Shown here: piece by piece, positions 19,659 through 28,778 of the stretch | How positions within the stretch are numbered: the stretch's first letter is position 1 | Layout: every line of letters begins with the position of its first letter | Source of the DNA: Kiritimatiellia bacterium | GTDB taxonomy: Bacteria > Verrucomicrobiota > Kiritimatiellia > CAIVKH01 | Direction of reading: 5' to 3' | DNA: 64,000 nucleotides | Assembly: GCA_023953695.1 (NCBI GenBank) | Contig: JAMLJG010000014.1 | Location: 1 to 64,000 of the forward strand | Made by a program: the position numbers and the translations under genes | Notes under the pieces: generated by a model | Databases searched by the model: none | What the model saw: the letters and a program-made list of their open reading frames with translations, nothing else | What the model was told of the DNA's origin: nothing

Positions 19659-20687
19659 ATGCGTGTAGCAGTTGATGCGATGGGGGGCGATTTCGCTCCG
19701 TCTGCGCTGGTCGAGGGTTCGGTGCGAGCAGCACAGGAGCTCCCGTCGCTTGACGAATTGATCCTGGTCGGCGACGAGACGCGTCTGAAGGCGGAATTGC
19801 AGCACTGGGGTCCCACCCCTTCAAAAATCCGGATTCTCCACTGTACGGAGGTCGTCGAAATGGGTGAGAGCCCAGCGACGGCCGTGCGGCGCAAGAAGGA
19901 TTCTTCGATTAATCGCGCTACTGACCTTGTTAAAGAAGGCAAGGCAGACGCGATTTTTTCTGCGGGCAGCACGGGGGCTCAGGTGGCCTCAAGCCAGCTC
20001 AAATTGCGCACGCTCGAGGGTATTCAGCGGCCCGCAATCGCGACCGTCTTTCCCTCTCCCGAAAAACCTTTCGTTTTGCTCGATGCCGGAGCCAACACGG
20101 ATTGCACGCCGGAGATGCTGCTTCAGTTTGCCGTGATGGGCGCGGTGTATTCGCGCGAGATTCTGAAAGTGCCGAATCCGCGCATCGGCCTGATGAGCAT
20201 TGGCGAAGAAGATGCCAAGGGCAACGCGACGACAAAGGAGACCTTTGGCTTCTTGGAGAAGTCGGGGCTCAATTTTGCGGGCAACATTGAAGGGCACGAC
20301 CTCTTTGAAGGCGAAGTGGATGTCGTGGTTTGCGATGGTTTTGTCGGCAATGTGGTGCTGAAGACGGCGGAGAGTGTCGCGCATGCGATCGGGGTTTGGT
20401 TGAAAGCGGAGTTTACAGCCAATCCGCTTCGGATCATGGGCGCGGTCTGCCTGCGAGGGGCGGTGCGAAGTCTCAAGCGCAAGCTGGATCCTTCTCAATA
20501 CGGCGGCGCTCCGTTGCTGGGTGTCCGCGGTGTGAGCATTATTGGGCATGGGTCCTCCAACGCGACCGCCGTATTCAATGGCATTCGCGCATCGAGTGAG
20601 GCTGTTAAGCAAGATATCAACCACTTGATTGTGGATGAACTCAAGAAGGTACAGGCGCATCGGAGCGCTGCAGGTGGTGAACCATGA
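19659..20687 (+). CDS. plsX: Phosphate acyltransferase PlsX
   Basis: 342 aa. Makes acyl-phosphate from acyl-ACP for phospholipid synthesis. Recognised by MRVAVDAMGGDFAPSALVEG at the start, SAGSTGAQVASS, DAGANTDCTPEMLLQFA and the C-terminal GAPLLGVRGVSIIGHGSSNA. Starts at ATG 19659; I see no clear ribosome site in front, only the strong hairpin 19623-19646. Its stop overlaps the fabH start by four bases. Confidence 0.96.
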   Translation: MRVAVDAMGGDFAPSALVEGSVRAAQELPSLDELILVGDETRLKAELQHWGPTPSKIRILHCTEVVEMGESPATAVRRKKDSSINRATDLVKEGKADAIFSAGSTGAQVASSQLKLRTLEGIQRPAIATVFPSPEKPFVLLDAGANTDCTPEMLLQFAVMGAVYSREILKVPNPRIGLMSIGEEDAKGNATTKETFGFLEKSGLNFAGNIEGHDLFEGEVDVVVCDGFVGNVVLKTAESVAHAIGVWLKAEFTANPLRIMGAVCLRGAVRSLKRKLDPSQYGGAPLLGVRGVSIIGHGSSNATAVFNGIRASSEAVKQDINHLIVDELKKVQAHRSAAGGEP

Positions 20688-21700
20688 ATGCACCCATTTC
20701 CAATGACCTACTCGCGCGCCTTCCACGCGCGAGCATTCTGGCGACCGGCTCCTACGTTCCGGAGCGCGTGTTGACCAATGCGGATCTCGAGAAGATGGTG
20801 GACACCACCGATGAGTGGATCATGACGCGCACCGGGATTCGCGAGCGCCATATTGCGCGAACCGATGAGGCGACATCGGACATGGCGACGGAGGCCGCGC
20901 GCAGGGCCTTGGCCGCTGCAGGTGTGGCTCCCGAAGAGTTGGACATGATCATCGTTGCGACGATCACGCCGGACATGGGCTTTCCGAACACTGCCTGTTT
21001 CGTGCAATCGAACATCGGGGCGGTGAACGCATTTTGCTATGACATTGAGGCAGCCTGTTCGGGCTTCGTGTATGGCCTCGACCTCGCGCGCCAGTACATT
21101 GCGACGGGTTCGGCCAAGACCATCTTGCTCATCGGCGCAGAAAAAATTTCGTGCATCACGGATTGGACGGATCGCTCACTTTGCGTGCTTTTCGGAGATG
21201 GCGCCGGCGCTGCGGTGTTGCGCGCGGAGCCCAACCGAAAGGGGATTCTCTCGGCAGTGATGCGGTCGGATGGTCGCTTGCACGATTTGCTGAAGTTGCC
21301 TGGTGGCGGAAGTCGAAATCCTGCCTCTGCGGAAACCCTGGCCGGCGGACTGCACTTCATGAAGATGAATGGGCGCGATGTGTTCAAGCATGCGGTGACC
21401 TGCATGACGGATGTCGCGCGCAAGGCCTTGGACCAAGCGGGTCTGACCGTCGAGGACGTCAAACTAATCATTCCGCATCAGGCAAACTTGCGCATTGTAA
21501 GCGCAATCGGCGAGCGCCTGGGTGGAAAGCCCGAGCAATACTTCGTCAACCTGGACCGCTATGGAAATACTTCGGCGGCTTCGGTCATTCTCGCGCTCGA
21601 TGAGGCGGTGCGGATGGGCAAGCTGGAGCGAGGCGATCGCGTATTGTTGGTCGCTTTTGGCGGCGGCTTCACCTGGGGCGCATCGGTGCTCGAGTGGTAG
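20684..21700 (+). CDS. fabH: 3-oxoacyl-ACP synthase III (KAS III)
   Basis: 338 aa condensing enzyme that starts fatty-acid chains from acetyl-CoA and malonyl-ACP. Catalytic Cys in EAACSGFVYGLDLARQ, His in IPHQANLRI and Asn in YGNTSAAS are all present. The N-terminus carries about 15 residues before the conserved ILATGSYVPERVLTN. ATG overlaps the plsX stop (ATGA), so the two are coupled. Confidence 0.97.
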   Translation: MNAPISNDLLARLPRASILATGSYVPERVLTNADLEKMVDTTDEWIMTRTGIRERHIARTDEATSDMATEAARRALAAAGVAPEELDMIIVATITPDMGFPNTACFVQSNIGAVNAFCYDIEAACSGFVYGLDLARQYIATGSAKTILLIGAEKISCITDWTDRSLCVLFGDGAGAAVLRAEPNRKGILSAVMRSDGRLHDLLKLPGGGSRNPASAETLAGGLHFMKMNGRDVFKHAVTCMTDVARKALDQAGLTVEDVKLIIPHQANLRIVSAIGERLGGKPEQYFVNLDRYGNTSAASVILALDEAVRMGKLERGDRVLLVAFGGGFTWGASVLEW

Positions 21701-21758
21701 TAGTAATCGCGCGGAGTGAATGGCTGCGCGCCCGCTCTGCTCAACGGAGACAATATCA

Positions 21759-22670
21759 ATGAGTCAACGCGCAATTCTTTTTCCCGGACAAGGCGCCCAG
21801 GCAGTGGGCATGGGACGTGAGCTGGCGGAGAGCAATTCCGCCTGTCGCGAGTTGTTTGATCGCGCATCGGCGGTGTTGGGCTATGACCTCGCCGACATTT
21901 GCTTCAATGGGCCGATTGAAAAATTAACGATTTCCGCGCATGCGCAGCCTGCAATTTTTGTGCACAGCGTCGCCGCGTGGACCGCTTGGAAACAAGCGCA
22001 ACCCGACTGGACGTTTTCGTGCGCTGCGGGGTTGAGCTCGGGCGAGTGGACTGCGCTGCATCTCGCGGGGGTGGTGGGGTATGAGGAGACCCTGAAGATT
22101 CTGGAGGCGCGCGGTCGGTTCATGACCGAGGCGTGTACGGCGAGCCCCGGCGGTATGTTGAGCGCGCTCGGTGCGACGGCCGAACAGTTGGAAAAACTTT
22201 GCGCAGAGACGGGACTGGAGCAGGCCAATCTCAACTCGCCTGAACAGACCGTGTTGAGTGGCCCAGTGGAAGGTGTTGACAAAGCAGAGTCCTTGGCGAG
22301 TTCGTTAGGGATTCGCCGTGTGATTCGTTTGAACGTAGCTGGAGCATTCCATTCCACTCTGATGCGCCCCGCAGCGGCCAAGTTGGAGGCGGAATTGGGC
22401 CGGATTGAGTTTCGCGCCCCCTCGTTCCCCGTCCTTTCCAACGTGACGGCGCTGCCGCATGGAACCCCCGATGATATCCGCGCGCTGATGGTGCGACAGG
22501 TCTATTCCTCCGTGCGGTGGTATCAGGGAATTGACTGGATGAAGGCGCAGGGTGTTTCGGAATATCTCGAGTGCGGCCCCGGAAAGGTACTGACCGGTCT
22601 GGTCAAACGTATTGACAAGGGAGCCCGCCTTCATAGCATACAGGACCCCTCTGGTTTAGAGTGGAAATAG
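21759..22670 (+). CDS. fabD: Malonyl-CoA:ACP transacylase
   Basis: 303 aa. Moves malonyl from CoA to ACP. Starts MSQRAILFPGQGAQAVGMGREL. The nucleophile elbow reads AAGLSSGEWTALHLAG where most FabD have GHSLGE, so the residue before the serine is Leu and not His. The downstream His (AGAFHSTLMRPA) and the Gln of GQGAQ are kept. The start at 21759 has GGAGA upstream; an earlier in-frame Met at 21720 lacks support. Confidence 0.95.
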   Translation: MSQRAILFPGQGAQAVGMGRELAESNSACRELFDRASAVLGYDLADICFNGPIEKLTISAHAQPAIFVHSVAAWTAWKQAQPDWTFSCAAGLSSGEWTALHLAGVVGYEETLKILEARGRFMTEACTASPGGMLSALGATAEQLEKLCAETGLEQANLNSPEQTVLSGPVEGVDKAESLASSLGIRRVIRLNVAGAFHSTLMRPAAAKLEAELGRIEFRAPSFPVLSNVTALPHGTPDDIRALMVRQVYSSVRWYQGIDWMKAQGVSEYLECGPGKVLTGLVKRIDKGARLHSIQDPSGLEWK

Positions 22671-22711
22671 AGTAAACAGCGTGTTCTGCTGAACCCTGGA
22701 CTTGGGATATT

Positions 22712-23455
22712 ATGGCTGATTTGAACGGAAAAGTAGCGATTGTGACGGGCGCCAGTGGCGGAATTGGCCGCGCGGTGGCACTTCGACTGGCTCAAGACGG
22801 CGCGGATGTGGCCTGTTTTGGCCAAAACCGCGAGCGCTTGCAGGAGACGGCCGACGCGATTGCCGCGTTGGGGCGTCGCGCCTCGGTGCACCCGGTGGAT
22901 TCTCGTGACCCGGATGCTATCTCGGCATCGGTGGGGCAGGTGGAGAAAGATGCGGGCCGCATTGACGTGTTAGTCAATAATGCGGGAATCACCAAGGATG
23001 GTCTGTTGATCCGCATGTCGGTTGCCGATTGGGAGGACGTGCTGGCGGTGAATTTGCGCAGCGTATTTCTTTTCACCAAGGCCGCTGCGCGCGCAATGAT
23101 GAAGCAGCGGAGCGGTTCCATTGTCAACGTCGCCTCCATCATCGGCCTCATCGGCAATCCGGGGCAATCGAACTATGCCGCCTCGAAAGCGGGCATCATC
23201 GGTTTCACCAAGAGCATCGCCAAGGAACTCGCCTCGCGAAATGTCCGAGCCAATGCGATCGCGCCGGGTTTCATCACCACGCGAATGACGGACAAATTGG
23301 ACGGCGAACTTCAGAAGAAGATGCTGGAGCTTATTCCGCTGGCTCGCTACGGTAGTCCGGAAGATGTGGCAGCTACGGCTTCCTTTTTGGCGGGAGCCGA
23401 TTCGACCTACATCACCGGGCAGGTGATTCAGGTGTGCGGCGGAATGGTAATGTAA
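22712..23455 (+). CDS. fabG: 3-oxoacyl-ACP reductase
   Basis: 247 aa NADPH-dependent short-chain dehydrogenase. Cofactor motif TGASGGIGRAVAL, NNAGITKDGLLIRM, catalytic Ser (NVASIIG), Tyr and Lys (SNYAASKAG), and the C-terminal GQVIQVCGGMVM. Length and placement between fabD and acpP are standard. ATG 22712 is 41 bases after fabD. Confidence 0.97.
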   Translation: MADLNGKVAIVTGASGGIGRAVALRLAQDGADVACFGQNRERLQETADAIAALGRRASVHPVDSRDPDAISASVGQVEKDAGRIDVLVNNAGITKDGLLIRMSVADWEDVLAVNLRSVFLFTKAAARAMMKQRSGSIVNVASIIGLIGNPGQSNYAASKAGIIGFTKSIAKELASRNVRANAIAPGFITTRMTDKLDGELQKKMLELIPLARYGSPEDVAATASFLAGADSTYITGQVIQVCGGMVM

Positions 23456-23476
23456 AGAAGACTAAGGAGAATGAAC

Positions 23477-23719
23477 ATGGCACTGGAAGATAAAGTTAAA
23501 GACATCATCGTTGAGCAGTTGGGTGTGAATGCGGAGCAAGTCACGAACGAGGCTTCGTTCATTGACGACCTCGGCGCCGACTCGCTGGACACGGTGGAGT
23601 TGGTGATGGCGTTCGAAGAAGAGTTTGGGGCGGAAATCCCGGATGAAGACGCCGAGAAGTTGACGACTGTTGGCGCGGTTGTCAGCTATTTGAAGAGCAA
23701 GGGCTTGGGCGAGGGCTAG
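23477..23719 (+). CDS. acpP: Acyl carrier protein
   Basis: 80 aa acidic protein with the 4'-phosphopantetheine serine in [15 protein letters not shown]. Start set at the second ATG (23477, MALEDKVKD): AGGAG at 23465-23469 lies seven bases before it, whereas the first ATG at 23471 is only one base away. Centre of the fatty-acid operon. The stop codon lies inside GGGCTAG-T-CTAGCCC (23713-23727). Confidence 0.97.
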   Translation: MALEDKVKDIIVEQLGVNAEQVTNEASFIDDLGADSLDTVELVMAFEEEFGAEIPDEDAEKLTTVGAVVSYLKSKGLGEG

Positions 23720-23746
23720 TCTAGCCCGATCCGCCTCGGATCCAGA

Positions 23747-23780
23747 CGTGGGGCCGCGAGCAATCGCGGCTGTTCCCACG
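23747..23780 (+). promoter_or_regulatory. Two-tier hairpin in front of fabF
   Basis: CGTGGG (23747-23752) pairs with CCCACG (23775-23780). Inside it CCGCGA pairs with TCGCGG around a GCAA tetraloop (23754-23769). The fabF ribosome site GGAG (23781-23784) follows directly, so folding could gate fabF translation or shield the 3' end of the short, abundant acpP message. Confidence 0.7.
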
Positions 23781-23791
23781 GGAGATACACT

Positions 23792-25027
23792 ATGAGTCGT
23801 CGCGTTGCTGTTACGGGTCTGGGCGTGGTGTCGCCACTGGGCTGCGATCACAACCTGTTCTTTGATCGGTTGCTCGCAGGACAGTCAGGTGTGCGCCGCA
23901 TTCAGACATTCGATGTATCCGCCTATGCATCGCAAATTGCGGGTGAAGTGGTTGACTTTGAGGTGGATCGCTTCATTCCGAAGAAGGAACAGCGGCGCAT
24001 GGATCCGTTCTGCCACTATGGCATTGCGGCATCCAAGTTAGCCGTGCAGGACGCTGGGGTTGACTTCACGAAAGAAGACCCCACGCGGTGCGGCGCACTC
24101 GTCGGCTCCGGCATTGGCGGCCTCCAAATCCTGGAGGAGCAAATGGCGACGTATCATTCGAGGGGGCCCCGTTTTTCGCCGTTCATGATCCCGCAGATGA
24201 TCACGAATATCCTCGCGGGATATGTGGCGATTGAATACGGCCTGCAGGGGCCGAACTATTGCATCACCTCTGCTTGCGCCACGGCGACGCACTGCTTGGG
24301 CGAGTCCATGCGGCTCATTCGAGATGGCGAAGCCGATGTGATGTTGGCGGGTGGTGCGGAAGGTTCCATTTGCGTGCTTGGCATTGGCGGCTTTTGCGCG
24401 ATGCGGGCGTTGAGCACGCGCAATGACGAGCCGACGCGGGCCTCGCGTCCGTTTGATCGCGGGCGCGACGGCTTCGTGATCGCCGAGGGCGCGGGGGTTC
24501 TGCTGCTGGAAGAAATGGAGCGGGCCAAGGCGCGCGGCGCGCACATTTATTGCGAATTGGCGGGTTATGGTCGCACCTGCGATGCCTACCACATCACCGC
24601 TCCTCATGAACAGGGCGCCGGGGCTTCCCGCGCGATGGCCAATGCCATTGCGGACGCAAAATTGCGCCCAGAAGACATCACCTATGTGAATCCGCATGCC
24701 ACGAGCACGCAGTTGGGCGATCTCTGCGAGATTCAGGCGGTCAAGACAACCTTTGGCGAGCATGCCAAGAAGCTCGCGTTGAGCGCGACGAAATCCATGA
24801 TCGGCCACGGGCTGGGTGCAGCGGGCGGATTGGAATCGGTCGCATTGGCGCACATGATCGAAAAGGGCGTTGTTCACCCCACCATTAACCTCGAAGATCC
24901 GGATGCGGGTTGTGATCTGGACTTTGTTCCGCATAAGGCGCGCGAGCTGAAGATCAACGCTGCGCTGAAAAACTCATTTGGTTTTGGCGGGCACAACGCT
25001 ACGCTGTGCTTCAAGGCTGTTTCCTAA
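23792..25027 (+). CDS. fabF: 3-oxoacyl-ACP synthase II (KAS II)
   Basis: 411 aa elongating condensing enzyme. Cys in TSACATATHCLGE, His in NPHATSTQLGD, and Lys/His in SATKSMIGHGLGAAGG form the Cys-His-His set. Extends acyl-ACP with malonyl-ACP. Last gene of the fab cluster, 72 bases after acpP behind a structured leader. Full length. Confidence 0.97.
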   Translation: MSRRVAVTGLGVVSPLGCDHNLFFDRLLAGQSGVRRIQTFDVSAYASQIAGEVVDFEVDRFIPKKEQRRMDPFCHYGIAASKLAVQDAGVDFTKEDPTRCGALVGSGIGGLQILEEQMATYHSRGPRFSPFMIPQMITNILAGYVAIEYGLQGPNYCITSACATATHCLGESMRLIRDGEADVMLAGGAEGSICVLGIGGFCAMRALSTRNDEPTRASRPFDRGRDGFVIAEGAGVLLLEEMERAKARGAHIYCELAGYGRTCDAYHITAPHEQGAGASRAMANAIADAKLRPEDITYVNPHATSTQLGDLCEIQAVKTTFGEHAKKLALSATKSMIGHGLGAAGGLESVALAHMIEKGVVHPTINLEDPDAGCDLDFVPHKARELKINAALKNSFGFGGHNATLCFKAVS

Positions 25028-25111
25028 CGCTGCGCGAGCGGCGATGGATACTTTGGAAATGCAGACTCGTCGTTGCTGGTTGATCTTGCTCTCGTGGAGT
25101 GCACGAATCTG

Positions 25112-26179
25112 ATGGATCCCGTTCCACAGGCGTTGGCATCGCGATTGGAGCAATTTCGCGCAGCCCTTCCCGTGGGGCGGCGCATTCTGATTATTCCGCA
25201 CGACTTTCCCGATCCGGATGCATTGGCCGCCGCTGCGGCGATTCATCTGCTGCTCGACAAGCATTTCGGGTTGAACAGTCAGATCGCGTTCAGCGGTGAG
25301 GTCTCGCGCGCAGAGAACAAGGAGCTGCTTCGGCGACTCTGCTGCCGTTGGCATCGGATGGGGGAGTTGTATTTGCGGCGCGGAGCAGATCACGACTGCA
25401 TTCTGATAGACACGGCGCCGTGGTCCAAGAATGTCACCCTGCCTCCGGGGGCGCGCGTGCGCGCAGTGCTTGACCACCATGAGTACAAGGAGACTGCGAC
25501 ATGGCCGGGACTTTTCACGGACATTCGGCACGAAGTGGGAGCCACCACAACGATAGCGAATGAGTATGTGCGGGCGGCGGGCGTGGAGCTTCCTCGGTGG
25601 CTCGCCTCGATCATGGCGTATGCGATTGCATCGGAGACGCAAGACCTGTCGCGCGAGGTCTCGAATATTGACTTGCGCGCATACATTGATTTGGTTCCCC
25701 AAGCGGATTTGCGGATCATTGGGCGCATCCGGCACGCGCCGTTGTCCCGCAGCTACTACATTCATCTGCAGGAGGCGTTGGCGCGTGCGCGCTTGCTGCG
25801 GGATATTGCATGGACGCATTTGAGTCATGTTGAGCAGCCTGAGATCGCTGCGGAAGTGGCCGATCTTTTGCTGCGCATGGAGGGTGTTCGCTGGTCCTTT
25901 TGCATTGCGGAATTGCCGGGTCGTCTCTTTGTTTCGTTGCGAAGCAAGCGTCGGGGTGCGCGATGCAGCCGGATTTTGCGCTCCGCAATTGGTCGCGCGG
26001 GCGCGGCGGGCGGTCACGACCAGATGGCGGCCGGCTATCTCTCCACGGGCGAGACCGCAGGACTCGAATTGGAGGAGAAGCGCCTCGCTCTGGCCCGACA
26101 AATCATTCGCCGGATGGCTCCGCGTCAGCGAGAAGGAGATATTCCTGCGGAAGCCGCTGCTGAGCGCCTGGTGGAGTAG
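25112..26179 (+). CDS. DHH/DHHA1 family phosphoesterase
   Basis: 355 aa. DHH motifs in order: IPHDFPDPDALAAAAAI (motif I), CILIDTAPWS (II), VLDHHEYK (III) and a DHHA1 domain ending in GRAGAAGGHDQMAAGY. Such proteins split phosphodiesters in small nucleotides (oligoribonucleotides, pAp or cyclic dinucleotides); which applies here cannot be told from sequence. Start at ATG 25112 is the best of several; a TTG at 25073 would add 13 residues. Lies between fabF and mreB with no clear functional link to either. Confidence 0.85.
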   Translation: MDPVPQALASRLEQFRAALPVGRRILIIPHDFPDPDALAAAAAIHLLLDKHFGLNSQIAFSGEVSRAENKELLRRLCCRWHRMGELYLRRGADHDCILIDTAPWSKNVTLPPGARVRAVLDHHEYKETATWPGLFTDIRHEVGATTTIANEYVRAAGVELPRWLASIMAYAIASETQDLSREVSNIDLRAYIDLVPQADLRIIGRIRHAPLSRSYYIHLQEALARARLLRDIAWTHLSHVEQPEIAAEVADLLLRMEGVRWSFCIAELPGRLFVSLRSKRRGARCSRILRSAIGRAGAAGGHDQMAAGYLSTGETAGLELEEKRLALARQIIRRMAPRQREGDIPAEAAAERLVE

Positions 26180-26274
26180 GGTGGTGCGGGATGAGAATGC
26201 AGCAAAGTTGCGATTCATTCTTGACGTTGGGAAGCGCCCTGACGCACAGTTGCCGAAATTGGCTCTCGGCGTAA

Positions 26275-27321
<1,047 letters not shown>

Positions 27322-27423
27322 TCGCACGCGGTTTCCACCGCACTGACCATTTCTTCGCCCTGGGATACCGAAAGGTTCCGGTATGCAACCGAACTTTTCA
27401 CATTTTAGACCTGGGGAACTTGA

Positions 27424-28278
27424 ATGAGAGAGCGTCGCTTCACGATTTGGGTTGTGCTGGCGATTCTCTTGCTTGTCCTCCTCAATTTGCCAGCGGCGCA
27501 AACGCTCGGTGTCAAGAACGCCGTGCGCTCTGGGCTCGCGCCGTTGCAAGAGTCCGTCTCCAATGGGTGGCATCGCCTGCGTGAGGGGTGGGCCACGGTT
27601 CGCGGATTAGGCGGCATGGCGATTGAAAATCAACGCATGGCGACCGAAGTGGCGCGTCTTCTCGGCGAGGTGCGCGATCTCAAATTGCTCGAACGGGAGA
27701 ATGAGCAGCTCCGAAGTGTGCTGGGTTTCACGAGTCGCGCGCAGCGCGATTTGATTCCTGCTGAGGTCATCGCGCGGAGCCGCGATGGATGGTGGCAGAC
27801 TCTGCGCCTCAACAAGGGGGCCGAACATGGCGCGGCGCCGAATCAAGCGGTTATTTCTGTGGATGGACTGGTCGGGCGAGTGCTGTCCGTTTCTGGGCGC
27901 ACCTCGGACGTGCTGCTTCTCTCCGATCCTACCTGCCGCGTCTCGGCACAAATCTTGCGAACGGGCGCGTTTGGCATCGTCTCCGGTCGCGGGCCGCAGT
28001 GGGATGGATCGGTGGTCTGCCGCATGGAGTTCATCAACAAGAATATCCCGGTTCAGCCGGGCGATGAGGTCATTACATCCGGGCTGGGCGGGGTTTTCCC
28101 CCGGGGCCTCCTCATTGGTTATGTGGATCGCGTGTCCACAGACCGGTCGGGATTGTACCAGTACGCCGACATCATCTCGAAAGCGGACCTGGGGACCCTT
28201 CAGTATGTTTTTGCCGTGCGCGATGCTTCGCCCGGCGCCCCGTATCTTCGCGTGCAACAAGAGGGAGCGCGGCCGTGA
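27424..28278 (+). CDS. mreC: Rod shape-determining protein MreC
   Basis: 284 aa: one N-terminal membrane helix (about residues 8-25), a coiled coil (about 60-85, MATEVARLLGEVRDLKLLERE) and the periplasmic beta-domain (IARSRDGWWQTLRLNKGAEHG ... LLLSDPTCRVSAQI ... GLGGVFPRGLLIGYV). Scaffolds the elongasome and activates PBP2. Stop overlaps the mreD start. Confidence 0.95.
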   Translation: MRERRFTIWVVLAILLLVLLNLPAAQTLGVKNAVRSGLAPLQESVSNGWHRLREGWATVRGLGGMAIENQRMATEVARLLGEVRDLKLLERENEQLRSVLGFTSRAQRDLIPAEVIARSRDGWWQTLRLNKGAEHGAAPNQAVISVDGLVGRVLSVSGRTSDVLLLSDPTCRVSAQILRTGAFGIVSGRGPQWDGSVVCRMEFINKNIPVQPGDEVITSGLGGVFPRGLLIGYVDRVSTDRSGLYQYADIISKADLGTLQYVFAVRDASPGAPYLRVQQEGARP

Positions 28279-28778
28279 GACAGGTTGCTCTGATTTTTGC
28301 GCTCCTGATTGCCTCCGTGTTGCAGGCAACGCTTCCGACAACTGCATGGTCAGGCTGGGCGCCAGCGCCGCTGATGAGCGGCCTGGTGCTCTATTATTCA
28401 TTAATGCACCGGCGAGCTCTGGTGTTGGAGGCAGCGTTGCTGGCGGGCTTGGTGGAAGATTCCTTGAGTCTGATGCCGCTCGGCACCACGAGTTTTGGTT
28501 TTGCCGTGGCGGGCCTGATCATTGAGCGCTATCGCGACGATGTTATGGAGCATCAATGGACCACACATGTGGCATTCGGAGCGATGCTTAACGCGGGCGT
28601 GACGCTGTTTTCCATGGCGATGTTGTTGAAGGACGAACTCATTCATCCGCCGCTGTTTCACATGGCGTTGCGGGTGATCGGATCGTTCGGGTTGGGAGGG
28701 CTCGTGGCGCCTCTTGTCTTTGCCTTGATGAATCGCTTTGAGACGACGCTAGGCGGCGTGGAGGCAGAGAGCAGTTGA
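28275..28778 (+). CDS. mreD: Rod shape-determining protein MreD
   Basis: 167 aa, almost wholly hydrophobic with five or so membrane segments and the ALLAGLVEDSLSLMPLGTTSF stretch typical of MreD. GTG start overlaps the mreC stop (GTGA), and its own stop overlaps the mrdA start (TGATG). Weak sequence conservation in this family is usual; position settles the call. Confidence 0.9.
   Translation: MRQVALIFALLIASVLQATLPTTAWSGWAPAPLMSGLVLYYSLMHRRALVLEAALLAGLVEDSLSLMPLGTTSFGFAVAGLIIERYRDDVMEHQWTTHVAFGAMLNAGVTLFSMAMLLKDELIHPPLFHMALRVIGSFGLGGLVAPLVFALMNRFETTLGGVEAESS

Noticed and set aside
27360..27410. Bulged hairpin plus T-rich stretch between mreB and mreC as a terminator
   Set aside because: Stem is short and broken by a bulge, and the T-run is interrupted; at best a weak pause site.
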